A DNA stretch of 64,000 bases, taken from Burkholderiales bacterium. GTDB lineage: Bacteria > Pseudomonadota > Gammaproteobacteria > Burkholderiales > WYBJ01. Positions 18,701-26,767 of this stretch are shown here, one piece after another. The stretch spans positions 121,899 through 185,898 of the forward strand of contig JADLAC010000059.1 of assembly GCA_020848435.1 (NCBI GenBank). The letters run 5' to 3'. The stretch's first letter is position 1, and each line of letters begins with the position of its first letter. The notes beneath the pieces were generated by a model, which had not been told where the DNA came from, ran no database searches, and saw only the letters and a list, made by a program, of their open reading frames with translations. The position numbers were made by a program, and so were the translations under genes.

Positions 18701-20554
18701 TCACCCCGGCCCGGGGTCGGGCGCACGCCGTTCGCCGTTGGGCAGGTAGTCCTGGCACTCGGCGAATATCCGGTGCTTGCAGCGGCGGCAGATCTCGTTG
18801 TCGAAGCGCGGATAGAGGGCCGCGATGACTCGGTGTTTCACCGGGAATACGTTCTCCGGGCCGAGCGCGGTGAGATAGCCGCCACGCTCCAGCAATCGGC
18901 GCACCTCGTCCTTGAGCCGATAGAAGTACAGGCCGCCGCCCAGGGCGCGCCGCCGCCGCGACTCGGCGAGCAGCATTTCGGCGCCGGCCACGTCGATGAA
19001 GTTGATGCCGCTCGCGACGATCACCAGGTGTTTCTGCCGCGGATCGACCTGCTGCATGGTCCGGGCGACATGGTCGAGGGCGGCGAAATACAGCGACCCG
19101 TTCACGCGCAGCATCTTTATCTGCGGGCAGTCGGGCAAGCCGCTGTCCGCCGTGTAGTGATAGCTGTCCGGCGCGGGATCGGGTTTCACGTCCAGGACGA
19201 GCGGCCGGGAGGTGCGCTGCAGGTACATCACGAGCGAGAACAGCATGCCGGTGACGATTGCGAACTCGAGGTCGACCAGCAGCCCCGTGAGCAATGTCGT
19301 GAGCATGACCGCGCCTTCGCGCCGGCTGGTGCGGGCGACCTGGCGGATGTGCTGCGTGTCGATTAGGCCATAGCCCACCAGGAAAAGGATCGCGGCCATG
19401 ACCGCGATCGGCAGATGCGCGGCGAGCGGTGCGACCACCAGGACGATCACGATGAGCAGGCTCGAGGCGATCACGGTAGCGATCGGGGTCACGGCGCCGG
19501 CTTCGTGGTTCGCGCCGCTGCGATTGAACGAGCCGCTCGAAGGATAGGCGGAGAAAAACGCGCCCGCGAGATTGGATAGGCCCTGGCCGATGAACTCCTG
19601 GTTGGCATCGATGCGCTGACCGGAGCGCACGGCGATGGCGCGCGCGATCGACAGCGCCTCGGTCAGCCCGAGTATGGTCATGCCGAGGGCGATCGGCAGC
19701 GACTGGCGGATCGACTCGAACGAAAGATTCGGCACCGACAGCGGCGGCAGCGCGCCGGGCAAGGCGCCCAGCGTCGGCAGCGCGCCCAGGCGATCGCCCG
19801 CCAAGCGGCTCAACGCCGCGCCGAACAAGCTGCCGGCAAGCACGGCCACGATCATGTAGGGAATCCTGGGATAGAAACGACGCGATGCGATCGCCACCGC
19901 GATGGTGAACACGCCCACGGCGGTCACCATCCAGTCGAGGTTGCCCCCGGCCAATTCGCCGAACAACCTTTGCGTCGTCGCGAAGAACGATCCGCCGCGC
20001 TCGATCGTGACGCCGAGGAAGCTTGGCAGCTGGCTGGCGATGATGAGCAGGCCGGCAGCGGCAGTGAAGCCGATGACGACGCTGTGCGAGATGAAGTTGA
20101 CCAGCATGCCGAGCCCGGCCAGGCCGAGCGCGAGCTGCATGGCGCCGGTCAGGAAGGTGACGGTGAGCGCGAGCTGGACGTACTGCGCGGAGCCGGGTTC
20201 GGCGAGCGGCGCGAGCTGCGCGAACAAGAGAATCGACAAGGCATTGGTCGGCCCGGACACGAGATGGAACGAGGAGCCGAACAGCGCGGCGATGACCGCC
20301 GGCACCATCGCCGCATACAAGCCATACGCCGGTGGCATGCCGGCCAGCGTCGCGAAGGCGATCCCCTGCGGCAGCACGATGACGGCGCCGACCAGCCCCG
20401 CTATCGCGTCGGAGCGTAGGCTGCGCCGATTGACCAGCGGTGCCCAGGCGAGGAACGGCAGCAGGCGCGCGATGCGCAGGTTGGCGAGCAGCGGCACGGG
20501 TCGATCGCGAGAGATTCGGTACCGAAGTGGGCGGCGACGGGCTGGCGCTTGCAT
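18701..20554 (-). CDS. SulP-family anion transporter with STAS domain
   Basis: A 617-residue inner-membrane transporter of the SulP/SLC26 family (sulfate, bicarbonate or other anions; substrate not predictable). The membrane part covers about residues 40-440 and includes GLVGAVIVLPQGIAFATLAG, ALFGSSFHLVSGPTNALS and FFSAYPSSGSFNRSGANHEAG, the family hallmarks. A C-terminal STAS domain follows (LVIVASGINFIDVAGAEMLL near 505-525). The last 40 residues carry a Cys cluster CRRCKHRIFAEC, also seen in other proteobacterial SulP proteins and possibly metal- or redox-binding. It lies 115 bp downstream of the kinase gene's start and is divergent from the cytochrome genes. Confidence 0.92.
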   Translation of the reverse strand: MQAPARRRPLRYRISRDRPVPLLANLRIARLLPFLAWAPLVNRRSLRSDAIAGLVGAVIVLPQGIAFATLAGMPPAYGLYAAMVPAVIAALFGSSFHLVSGPTNALSILLFAQLAPLAEPGSAQYVQLALTVTFLTGAMQLALGLAGLGMLVNFISHSVVIGFTAAAGLLIIASQLPSFLGVTIERGGSFFATTQRLFGELAGGNLDWMVTAVGVFTIAVAIASRRFYPRIPYMIVAVLAGSLFGAALSRLAGDRLGALPTLGALPGALPPLSVPNLSFESIRQSLPIALGMTILGLTEALSIARAIAVRSGQRIDANQEFIGQGLSNLAGAFFSAYPSSGSFNRSGANHEAGAVTPIATVIASSLLIVIVLVVAPLAAHLPIAVMAAILFLVGYGLIDTQHIRQVARTSRREGAVMLTTLLTGLLVDLEFAIVTGMLFSLVMYLQRTSRPLVLDVKPDPAPDSYHYTADSGLPDCPQIKMLRVNGSLYFAALDHVARTMQQVDPRQKHLVIVASGINFIDVAGAEMLLAESRRRRALGGGLYFYRLKDEVRRLLERGGYLTALGPENVFPVKHRVIAALYPRFDNEICRRCKHRIFAECQDYLPNGERRAPDPGPG

Positions 20555-20605
20555 TATGGTTGAGGTGGGCCATTACGACAACGCGGCGAATGCGAATAGT
20601 TACTG

Positions 20606-20611
20606 TATAAT
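20606..20611 (+). promoter_or_regulatory. Possible -10 box for the cytochrome c pair
   Basis: A perfect TATAAT sits 41 bp before the first cytochrome ATG in the divergent SulP/cytochrome intergenic region, in a locally AT-rich patch. No convincing -35 hexamer is seen at 16-18 bp. Confidence 0.4.
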
Positions 20612-20652
20612 CCGGCGCGTTCCATCGACCGGCAGATACGACAAGGTTCCCG

Positions 20653-21000
20653 ATGATGCGCAAGCGCACGCTGTTTTTCGCCCTGCTCGCTTCGGCTCAT
20701 GCGCTCGACGCAAGCGCAGCCGAAGGCGGGGACGCACAAGCCGCTCAGAACAAGATCGCAATGTGCCAGGGCTGTCACGGCATCGACGGCTACCGCATGG
20801 CCTTTCCCGAGGTGTATCGCGTGCCGCGGCTCGGCGGCCAGCATCCGGCTTACATCGTCAAGGCTTTGCAGGCTTACAAGAGCGGCACGCGCAACAGCCC
20901 CACCATGCGCGCGATCGCGGCGAGCTTGAGCGAAAAAGACATGGCCGATCTAGCCGCGTACTACGGCTCGGCTGCCGCGGTCACCGCGGCCACGAAATAG
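20653..21000 (+). CDS. Small class I cytochrome c
   Basis: A 115-residue periplasmic monoheme cytochrome. A Sec signal peptide (MMRKRTLFFALLASAHALDASAAE) is followed by the heme motif CQGCH near residues 38-42. The likely axial Met is in NSPTMRAIA, giving the usual spacing of a cytochrome c4/c5-like domain. The closing helix EKDMADLAAYYGS is typical. Tandem start ATGs lie at 20653 and 20656. It is followed after 12 bp by a second cytochrome of the same type; together they resemble the two halves of a cytochrome c4 encoded separately. The electron donor and acceptor are not evident from the neighbours. Confidence 0.9.
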   Translation: MMRKRTLFFALLASAHALDASAAEGGDAQAAQNKIAMCQGCHGIDGYRMAFPEVYRVPRLGGQHPAYIVKALQAYKSGTRNSPTMRAIAASLSEKDMADLAAYYGSAAAVTAATK

Positions 21001-21012
21001 AGCGAGGCGAGC

Positions 21013-21330
21013 ATGAAGCGCATCGGCATGGCAGTGGTGCTGTTGGCAGCCGGTTTCGGCGTCCAGGCGGCGGACGTGGAAGCGGGCAAGAAGAAAGCCG
21101 CAGAAATCTGCGCAGCCTGCCACGGCGCGGATGGAAACAGCGCCACCGCGGATTTCCCGCGCATCGCGGGCCAGCATGCGGATTACCTCGCGAAGGCGAT
21201 CCGGGACTACAAGACCGGGGCGCGCAAGGACCCGATCATGAGCGGCTTCGCCAATCCGCTGACGCGAAGCGAAATCGAAAATCTGGCCGCGTATTTCTCC
21301 TCCCAGCGGGGGCTCCGGCACAAGGACTGA
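21013..21330 (+). CDS. Small class I cytochrome c, second of a tandem pair
   Basis: A 105-residue periplasmic monoheme cytochrome with signal peptide (MKRIGMAVVLLAAGFGVQAADVE), heme motif CAACH near residues 34-38, probable axial Met in KDPIMSGFA and closing helix SEIENLAAYFSSQ. It shares layout and phrases (IAGQHADYLAKAIRDYKTGAR) with the upstream gene, so the two are likely a tandem duplication. GAGG precedes the ATG. It ends head-to-tail with nth: its stop is at 21330 and the nth stop begins at 21331. Its transcription probably ends at the hairpin inside the 3' end of nth. Confidence 0.9.
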   Translation: MKRIGMAVVLLAAGFGVQAADVEAGKKKAAEICAACHGADGNSATADFPRIAGQHADYLAKAIRDYKTGARKDPIMSGFANPLTRSEIENLAAYFSSQRGLRHKD

Positions 21331-22023
21331 TCACGCCGGATCGGGTGTCGCGAACGGCCGCCTGCGGGCGGCCGTTCGCATTGGCGCTTCGCCCGGAGTC
21401 TTGGCGCGGAACTCGCAGAGATCCACGATCTGGCACTGCGGACACTTCGGCTTGCGCGCGATGCAGACATGGCGGCCATGCAGGATGAGCCAATGATGGG
21501 CATGGCGCTTGAACTCGTCGGGCGTGAATTTCTCCAGGCGGCGTTCGACCTCGCCCACGTCGGCGCCGGGCGCGATGCCCGTGCGGTTGGCGACCCGGAA
21601 GATATGCGTGTCGACGGCGATGGTCGGCTCGCCGAAGGCGGTGTTGAGCACGACGTTGGCGGTTTTTCTTCCTACGCCCGGCAGGGCTTCCAAGGCCTCG
21701 CGCGATCGCGGCACATCTGCCGCGTGGCGCTCGATCAACAGCCGGCACGTTTCCAGGATGTTCCTGGTCTTGTTGCGGTAGAGTCCGATGCTGCGCACAT
21801 AGGCTTCGAGCCCATCCTGTCCCAATGCGAGCAGCGCGCGCGGCGTGTTGGCCACCGGGAAGAGTTTCCTGGTCGCCAGGTTCACGCCCTTGTCGGTGGC
21901 TTGCGCCGATAGGATGACCGCGACCAGGAGCTCGAACGGGGTCGAGAACTCGAGCTCCGAACGCGGTTCGGGATTGGCTGCGCGCAAGCGTTCGAAGATC
22001 GCGCGGCGCTTTTGCGGATTCAC
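21331..22023 (-). CDS. nth: Endonuclease III (DNA glycosylase/AP lyase)
   Basis: Base-excision repair enzyme that removes oxidised pyrimidines and cleaves the abasic site. It is 230 residues. The helix-hairpin-helix LPGVGRKTANVVL contains the nucleophile Lys120, and the catalytic Asp138 follows in TIAVDTHIFR, the same numbering as the E. coli enzyme. The 4Fe-4S cluster ligands are C187-x6-C194-x2-C197-x5-C203. The C-terminal tail after the cluster is about 20 residues longer than usual; its coding sequence contains the hairpin that may serve the convergent cytochrome genes. In many relatives nth lies next to rsx genes; here an rsxB-like gene is 5.6 kb away. Confidence 0.95.
   Translation of the reverse strand: MNPQKRRAIFERLRAANPEPRSELEFSTPFELLVAVILSAQATDKGVNLATRKLFPVANTPRALLALGQDGLEAYVRSIGLYRNKTRNILETCRLLIERHAADVPRSREALEALPGVGRKTANVVLNTAFGEPTIAVDTHIFRVANRTGIAPGADVGEVERRLEKFTPDEFKRHAHHWLILHGRHVCIARKPKCPQCQIVDLCEFRAKTPGEAPMRTAARRRPFATPDPA
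21350..21379 (+). terminator. Perfect GC-rich hairpin between convergent cytochrome and nth genes
   Basis: GCGAACGGCCGCC (21350-21362) pairs perfectly with GGCGGCCGTTCGC (21367-21379) around a 4-nt loop. It lies just past the second cytochrome stop, inside the last codons of nth. There is no clear U-tract, so intrinsic termination is only likely, not certain. Confidence 0.5.
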
Positions 22024-22256
22024 GCCGGGCAGCTTAAAGGAAAGCCAACGCCCGCAGCAAGCCGGCGATTACTGCAAGCCGATGGGTGCCCGCGGTCGCG
22101 AATACGTTTGGATGATTGCGCGCGACCAATTCGTATTCGACCAGGCTCGCCGAGGCGGCGCGAGTGCCGCCGCGAGGCGACAGCGGCGCCGGCTCGCGCA
22201 GCCCGTCGCAGCGATTTGCTATCATCGGCAGCGCAGCCGAGAGCAAAGACGAGGCC

Positions 22257-23177
22257 ATGTCCGCACCGACCGATCCTGCCGCAGGCGCTGGCCCGAGGCC
22301 GCAGGCACACGCCGCTGTTCTATTCGCCGACATCGCGGGCAGTACGACGCTGTACGAGACCCTCGGCGACAGCCATGCCAAGAGCCTGGTCGACGAATGC
22401 CTGCACGCGCTGCGCACGATCACGGCCCGTCACGGCGGGCGCGTCGTGAAAACGATTGGCGATGAGCTGATGTGCGTGTTCCCCGATGCCGATCGCGTGA
22501 CGCTGGCCGCGTGCGAAATGCAGCAAGCGGTGAGCGCTCTGCCCGTGGTATCGAACGTGCAGCGCGCCATTCGCATCGGCTTTCACGCCGGCCCGGTGCT
22601 GGAGGCCGACGGCGACGTGTTCGGCGATACGGTCAACACGGCGGCGCGCATGGCTGGCTTCGCCAAGGCGAAGCAGGTGATCACGACCCAGGCCGCCGTG
22701 GCGCAGATGTCGGCGTTATTGCGCGCAACGACGCGCCACATCGCCGCCCTTTCGGTGCGCGGCAAGGGCGACGACGTGGTAGTGTGCGAAGTGCTCTGGC
22801 AAGGCACCGACGATCTCACGATGGCGACCGCGTCGATGACGGCGGCGCCGGCGGCATCGACCCTGGAGCTCACGCACGGCCCGCAGCGGCTGCTGCTCGA
22901 TGGCGCCAACGCGCGTGCCGTGCTCGGACGCGACGTAAGCTGTCACATCGTCCTGGCCGATCGCAAGGCATCGCGCGTCCATGCCCGCATCGAGCGGCGC
23001 CGCGACAAGTATTTTCTGGTGGATCAAAGCACGAACGGCACCTACGTGAGCTTCACCGGCGAGGCCGAGATCGCGTTGCGACGCGAGGAAGTGATGCTGC
23101 GCGGTGCGGGCCGCATCGTCTTCGGCCATAGCATCGCCGAATCCGCCGACGAGACCGTCGACTTCCGCTTGACTTGA
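22257..23177 (+). CDS. Class III adenylate/guanylate cyclase with C-terminal FHA domain
   Basis: A 306-residue soluble protein. The cyclase domain (about 18-185) has intact catalytic residues: metal Asp25 in FADIAGST and Asp69 in KTIGDE, base-selecting Lys65 in the same motif, and the transition-state Asn/Arg pair in GDTVNTAARM. The C-terminal part (about 215-300) is a forkhead-associated phosphothreonine-binding domain: VLGRDVSCHIV, SRVHARI and STNGTYV. This couples cNMP synthesis to Thr phosphorylation, fitting a neighbourhood with three Hanks kinases; the convergent kinase at 23286-25733 is the nearest. The ATG at 22257 starts the recognisable domain; the frame is open upstream to 22116 but that part looks non-coding. 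Confidence 0.88.
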   Translation: MSAPTDPAAGAGPRPQAHAAVLFADIAGSTTLYETLGDSHAKSLVDECLHALRTITARHGGRVVKTIGDELMCVFPDADRVTLAACEMQQAVSALPVVSNVQRAIRIGFHAGPVLEADGDVFGDTVNTAARMAGFAKAKQVITTQAAVAQMSALLRATTRHIAALSVRGKGDDVVVCEVLWQGTDDLTMATASMTAAPAASTLELTHGPQRLLLDGANARAVLGRDVSCHIVLADRKASRVHARIERRRDKYFLVDQSTNGTYVSFTGEAEIALRREEVMLRGAGRIVFGHSIAESADETVDFRLT

Positions 23178-23185
23178 AGTGCGGG

Positions 23186-23277
23186 GGTCAGGTCTTGCAC
23201 GTTTCACGCATCACTGAAACGTGCAAGACCTGACCTCGACCAATGCGCAGCGCCACTGAAACGTGCGAGGCCTGACC
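23186..23277 (+). repeat. REP-like palindromes, family A (perfect 21-bp hairpin plus third arm)
   Basis: GGTCAGGTCTTGCACGTTTC begins the left arm (23186-23206), matched exactly by its inverse at 23215-23235 with an 8-nt loop. A third, slightly diverged arm (TGAAACGTGCGAGGCCTGACC) follows at 23257-23277. It lies between convergent genes (cyclase-FHA and kinase) and could also terminate transcription. The same core recurs at 48573-48641 and 57016-57140. Confidence 0.8.
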
Positions 23278-23285
23278 CCCGCCGA

Positions 23286-25733
23286 CTAGATCGAGGTCGG
23301 CTTGGCCTGCTTGAGCAACGCCTTGGCGCGGGCCTGCGGGGCGGCAAGCACGCCGGCGGGCGGCTCGCTTTCCATGCGCGCGCGCACCGCGTCGTCGGCG
23401 CAGCTTTGCGTCAGGGCGACGTTCACTTCGGCGGCGCTCGCGCCGGCCAGCGTGAAGCAGGTCTGGCCGAGCTTGGCGTTGAGCGGCTTGAGCACCGCGT
23501 CCTGGATGATGTCCGAGGGGCTGGCGCCTTCGGCGAGGCGTAGCTGGTAACGGCCGCTGTCGGCGATGAGCTGCGCGTCGAGGACTTGCCGGATGCCGCG
23601 CAGCTCGCGCAAGAGCTGGCGTGCCGTGTGGGGGCCTGCGGCTCCCGCGGGCAGCCCGGTGACCGCAAGGCTCACTTTCTGCTCGCCGACGCTGAAGTGC
23701 TGGAGGAAGAAGCTCTTGGAAAACTCTTCGCCCACCAGGCGGCCGATGTCGACCAGCGCCTGGTCTTCCGATGCCCAGCTCTGGGCCCTGGGAAGCGTCG
23801 TGTTGAGATAGATCTCTTCGCCGGTCGCGCGCTCGACCGCCTTGATCGTCCAGGAGGTGAGCGCGGTCTTCGACACCGTGACACCGGACGCGGGCAGGCG
23901 CATCGACAGCAGCTTCACTTTCGCCTCGCCCAGAATCTGGAAGTCCGCCGCCTTGGTGTCGGGGCTCTTGGCGGCGGCGTCGCCTTCGGGCGCCCAGACG
24001 CGGAACCCGAACGAACGGATACGCTCCTTGATCACGTTCTCCGCGAGCAGCGAGCGTGCGGGCGGCAGGGCATCGGCGGTATCGGCGTTGCGAATCGTCA
24101 TGACCACCGAAATCTTCGGATCGCCGCTGTTGCGGATGAACTCGACCCGTTCTTCCTTGCTCATCTGGTTGAGCGACTTCTGCAGCGCGCGCACCTTGAC
24201 CGCCGCGCGCGCCTCCGCTGACATCAGGCCGTCCTTGCCGATCTGCGGCGCGCCCTCGGAGATCACCGTCTTGATGTACACGCCCGGGTCGGCGAGCAGC
24301 TTCTGCTCGATCAGGGGATAGTTCTTGTCGAGCGATGAGGCCTGCACGTACAGGCCGAGCGCCTTGTCGATCAACTGCCGCTTGGCATCGGCGCGCGCCT
24401 CGGCCTGCGCGGCGGCTTGATCGCCGTTGAAGCGCGGATTGTTCGGATCGACCAGGCCCAGCGCACTGATGACCATCGTGCCGGGCTCGGCCGGGACGTC
24501 GGCTACGGGCGCTCTGGCGACGACCGGCACCGCGCTTGCCTGCGGATCCGCGGCCGACGCGGGCACCGCAGCCGGAAGCGCGACCGGCTGCTGTTGCGGC
24601 GCCGGACGATCGCCGGCGCTCAGGAAATACGCGAGCGCCCCGACCACGACGATGCCGGCGGCCGCCATGCCGGCCAGCGCGCCGGCGCCAAGCGGCTTCC
24701 TGGCCGCAGGCAGGGGCAGGGGCGGCATGGGCGAGGACTGCGGCGCTGGCGCGGCGCTCGGCAGGATGGCCACGCTAGGCTGCTTCACGGTGTCGTCCGC
24801 GCTGCCCGGTCGAGGCGCGTGCGTCACCAGCGTCGCGTCGGCGGCGGCAGCGATTGTGCCGGGCTGCTGCACCAGCGTTGCGTCGCCGCTGCGGGCGGCG
24901 ACCACCCCACGGATCGCGGCGGAGAATTCCGCGGCGGACCGATAGCGCTCGTCCACTTTCTTCGCCATCGCCTTGCGCACGACACTGTCCCAGGCAGGCG
25001 GCAGCGTCGTGTTGAGCATCGAGGGCGCCAGCGGCTCTTCGGTCAGCACCTTGAACATGATGGTGGTGACGTTGCCGGTGAACGGCTTTTCGCCGGTGAG
25101 GAACTGGTACAGCATGACCCCGCACGAGAAGATGTCGCTGCGGTTGTCCACCGTCTGGCCGAGGAACTGCTCGGGGGACATGTAGGCCGGCGTGCCGAGG
25201 ACCGCGCCGGCCTGGGTGAGCTCGGACGTCTCGAGCCGGGCAATGCCGAAATCCGCCACCTTCACGGCGCCGTTGTCGAGCAGGATGACATTGGCCGGCT
25301 TCATGTCCCGATGCACCACGCCGCGTTCGTGCGCGTGCTGTAATGCATCGAGGATTTCGGCCATGATGCGCTCGATCTCCTTCAGCGGAAAACGCTCGTT
25401 CGCTTCGAAGTAATCGCGCAGCTCGCGGCCGCGGATGAATTCCATCGCGATGAAGGCGATCGGGTCGCCGCCCTCAGCGGCGGCGGCATCTTCGCCGTAC
25501 TCGTAGATCGAGACGATATGCGGATGGCTCAAGCGCCCCGCCGCCTGGGCTTCGCGGCGGAAGCGGGCGAGGATCTCGGCGGCTTGGTCCTTGTTGAGCT
25601 GTTCCGGACGTATGGTCTTGATCGCCACGGTGCGCTCGATCATCGGATCGAAGCCTTCGTAGACGATCCCCATCGCGCCCTTGCCCAACTCGCGCCGGAG
25701 CTGGTACTTGCCGAGCTTGCTCAATTGCGCCAT
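23286..25733 (-). CDS. Transmembrane Ser/Thr protein kinase with large extracytoplasmic domain
   Basis: An 815-residue receptor-type Hanks kinase. Residues 10-275 form an intact kinase: GKGAMG loop, Lys39 in VAIKTI, HRDMKPAN with Asp143, DFG at 161, GTPAYMSPEQ. An Ala/Pro-rich linker leads to one membrane helix at about 350-372. The periplasmic part has an LPP20/FlgT-N-like helical start (ALGLVDPNN, then DAKRQLIDKALGLYVQ, about 423-520). It continues with a domain at about 538-678 containing ISVVMTIRN, ERIRSFGFRVW and ATGEEIYLNTTLPRAQSWAS, and has a further tail. The second domain closely resembles the secreted protein encoded two genes downstream. GGGAGG lies six bases before the ATG at 25731-25733. 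A three-gene cluster with 25852-26673 and 26768-27424 (all minus strand) is likely, this gene being last. Confidence 0.87.
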   Translation of the reverse strand: MAQLSKLGKYQLRRELGKGAMGIVYEGFDPMIERTVAIKTIRPEQLNKDQAAEILARFRREAQAAGRLSHPHIVSIYEYGEDAAAAEGGDPIAFIAMEFIRGRELRDYFEANERFPLKEIERIMAEILDALQHAHERGVVHRDMKPANVILLDNGAVKVADFGIARLETSELTQAGAVLGTPAYMSPEQFLGQTVDNRSDIFSCGVMLYQFLTGEKPFTGNVTTIMFKVLTEEPLAPSMLNTTLPPAWDSVVRKAMAKKVDERYRSAAEFSAAIRGVVAARSGDATLVQQPGTIAAAADATLVTHAPRPGSADDTVKQPSVAILPSAAPAPQSSPMPPLPLPAARKPLGAGALAGMAAAGIVVVGALAYFLSAGDRPAPQQQPVALPAAVPASAADPQASAVPVVARAPVADVPAEPGTMVISALGLVDPNNPRFNGDQAAAQAEARADAKRQLIDKALGLYVQASSLDKNYPLIEQKLLADPGVYIKTVISEGAPQIGKDGLMSAEARAAVKVRALQKSLNQMSKEERVEFIRNSGDPKISVVMTIRNADTADALPPARSLLAENVIKERIRSFGFRVWAPEGDAAAKSPDTKAADFQILGEAKVKLLSMRLPASGVTVSKTALTSWTIKAVERATGEEIYLNTTLPRAQSWASEDQALVDIGRLVGEEFSKSFFLQHFSVGEQKVSLAVTGLPAGAAGPHTARQLLRELRGIRQVLDAQLIADSGRYQLRLAEGASPSDIIQDAVLKPLNAKLGQTCFTLAGASAAEVNVALTQSCADDAVRARMESEPPAGVLAAPQARAKALLKQAKPTSI

Positions 25734-25851
25734 GCCTGACCTCCCGCAGCGACAGCCGGGCCACTGCCCGCGCCGCCCGACCAACCGCCGTCGCTGCGTC
25801 GCATGGCGGCGTGCGCGTGCCGCGGCGCGCTTTGCAGCATGGGCCGGAGCA

Positions 25852-26673
25852 CTATTCTTTGTACTTGGAGTCGATCTCGTAGACCGCGGTCTGCACCAGC
25901 CGCTGTACCATGGTATCGAGGCCCACCCCACCCTTCGCGCCTTGCGAGACCCCCAGCACGCTGGTCGATTGCGCGCCGACTTCCATCTTCAGCTCCTGGT
26001 AGCCCTGGGCGACTTGCTCGGTGGTCGTGGCATCCATGATCTTGTAGCGCATGCCGATGATCCATACGCCGGTCGATTCGTTGGTTTGCACCGAGCTGGT
26101 CGCGCGGCCGGCAACGGCACTGCCGAGGCCGCCGAACACGCCGATGATGCCGCCGATCGCGCGGCCGTCGAAGCCCTGCCGGTTTTCCGCGATCTGCTCG
26201 GCCTTGAGGATGTCGAATTTGACGATCCACTTGGTGGTCTTGAGCTGGCCCACCTGCATGGTCTGGCGCGCCTTGTTGGCATCGCCCAGGTTGTAGGCAA
26301 GGGAGATCTCCTGCAGCAGGTTGCCCAGGTTCGCCCGTTCGAGCACCGAGAAGTTCGCTTGCGACAGCTCGAGCTCGGCGTAATCGGCGATGTTGTTCGG
26401 GCCGAACTTCTGCGCGAAGTTGGCGTGCGCGCTCTTGATGTCGCCGGGAATCACCACCAGCGCCGGCCCGCGCTTGCCCTTGTTGACGTACTCGACCGGC
26501 TTGTAGATGGCCTGGTCGGCCGCGGCGTTGGCTTTCTGCGAAGTCTCGCTGCCCGCGGTGGGCGAAGGATTGCCGAATACCGGTTGCGCGAGGCCACTGT
26601 GAGCGGCGCTAAGCAATACGGCCGCGGTCGCCGCGAGCGTCGATCGTTGCGTCGACATCCACGAAATGTTCAT
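25852..26673 (-). CDS. CsgG-like secreted protein
   Basis: A 273-residue exported protein with a Sec signal peptide (STLAATAAVLLSAAHSGLAQ, cleaved near residue 30; no lipobox Cys). The mature part resembles the CsgG/HfaB family of curli-type secretion and envelope proteins: FSVLERANLGNLLQEISL, then WIVKFDILKAEQI, and the closing SVLGVSQGAKGGVGLDTMVQRLVQTAVYEI. Without the N-terminal lipid-anchor Cys it may be periplasmic rather than an outer-membrane pore. AAGGAG lies seven bases before the ATG at 26671-26673. It sits between the receptor kinase and a third secreted protein on the same strand. No curlin genes (csgA/B) are nearby, so a role in sensing or scaffolding is as likely as secretion. 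Confidence 0.7.
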   Translation of the reverse strand: MNISWMSTQRSTLAATAAVLLSAAHSGLAQPVFGNPSPTAGSETSQKANAAADQAIYKPVEYVNKGKRGPALVVIPGDIKSAHANFAQKFGPNNIADYAELELSQANFSVLERANLGNLLQEISLAYNLGDANKARQTMQVGQLKTTKWIVKFDILKAEQIAENRQGFDGRAIGGIIGVFGGLGSAVAGRATSSVQTNESTGVWIIGMRYKIMDATTTEQVAQGYQELKMEVGAQSTSVLGVSQGAKGGVGLDTMVQRLVQTAVYEIDSKYKE

Positions 26674-26767
26674 CGCTTGGCTCCTTATGACGTGCACGCC
26701 GCTGCGGCGCTGTTGACTCCGGTGCGCCGGCGCTGACCTTGTCAGGTCCGGCGAGGATGGCGTTCGG

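Noticed and set aside
25852..26673. A curli secretion pore (true CsgG)
   Set aside because: No lipobox Cys at the signal cleavage site and no csgA/B/E/F genes around; only the CsgG-like fold is supported.
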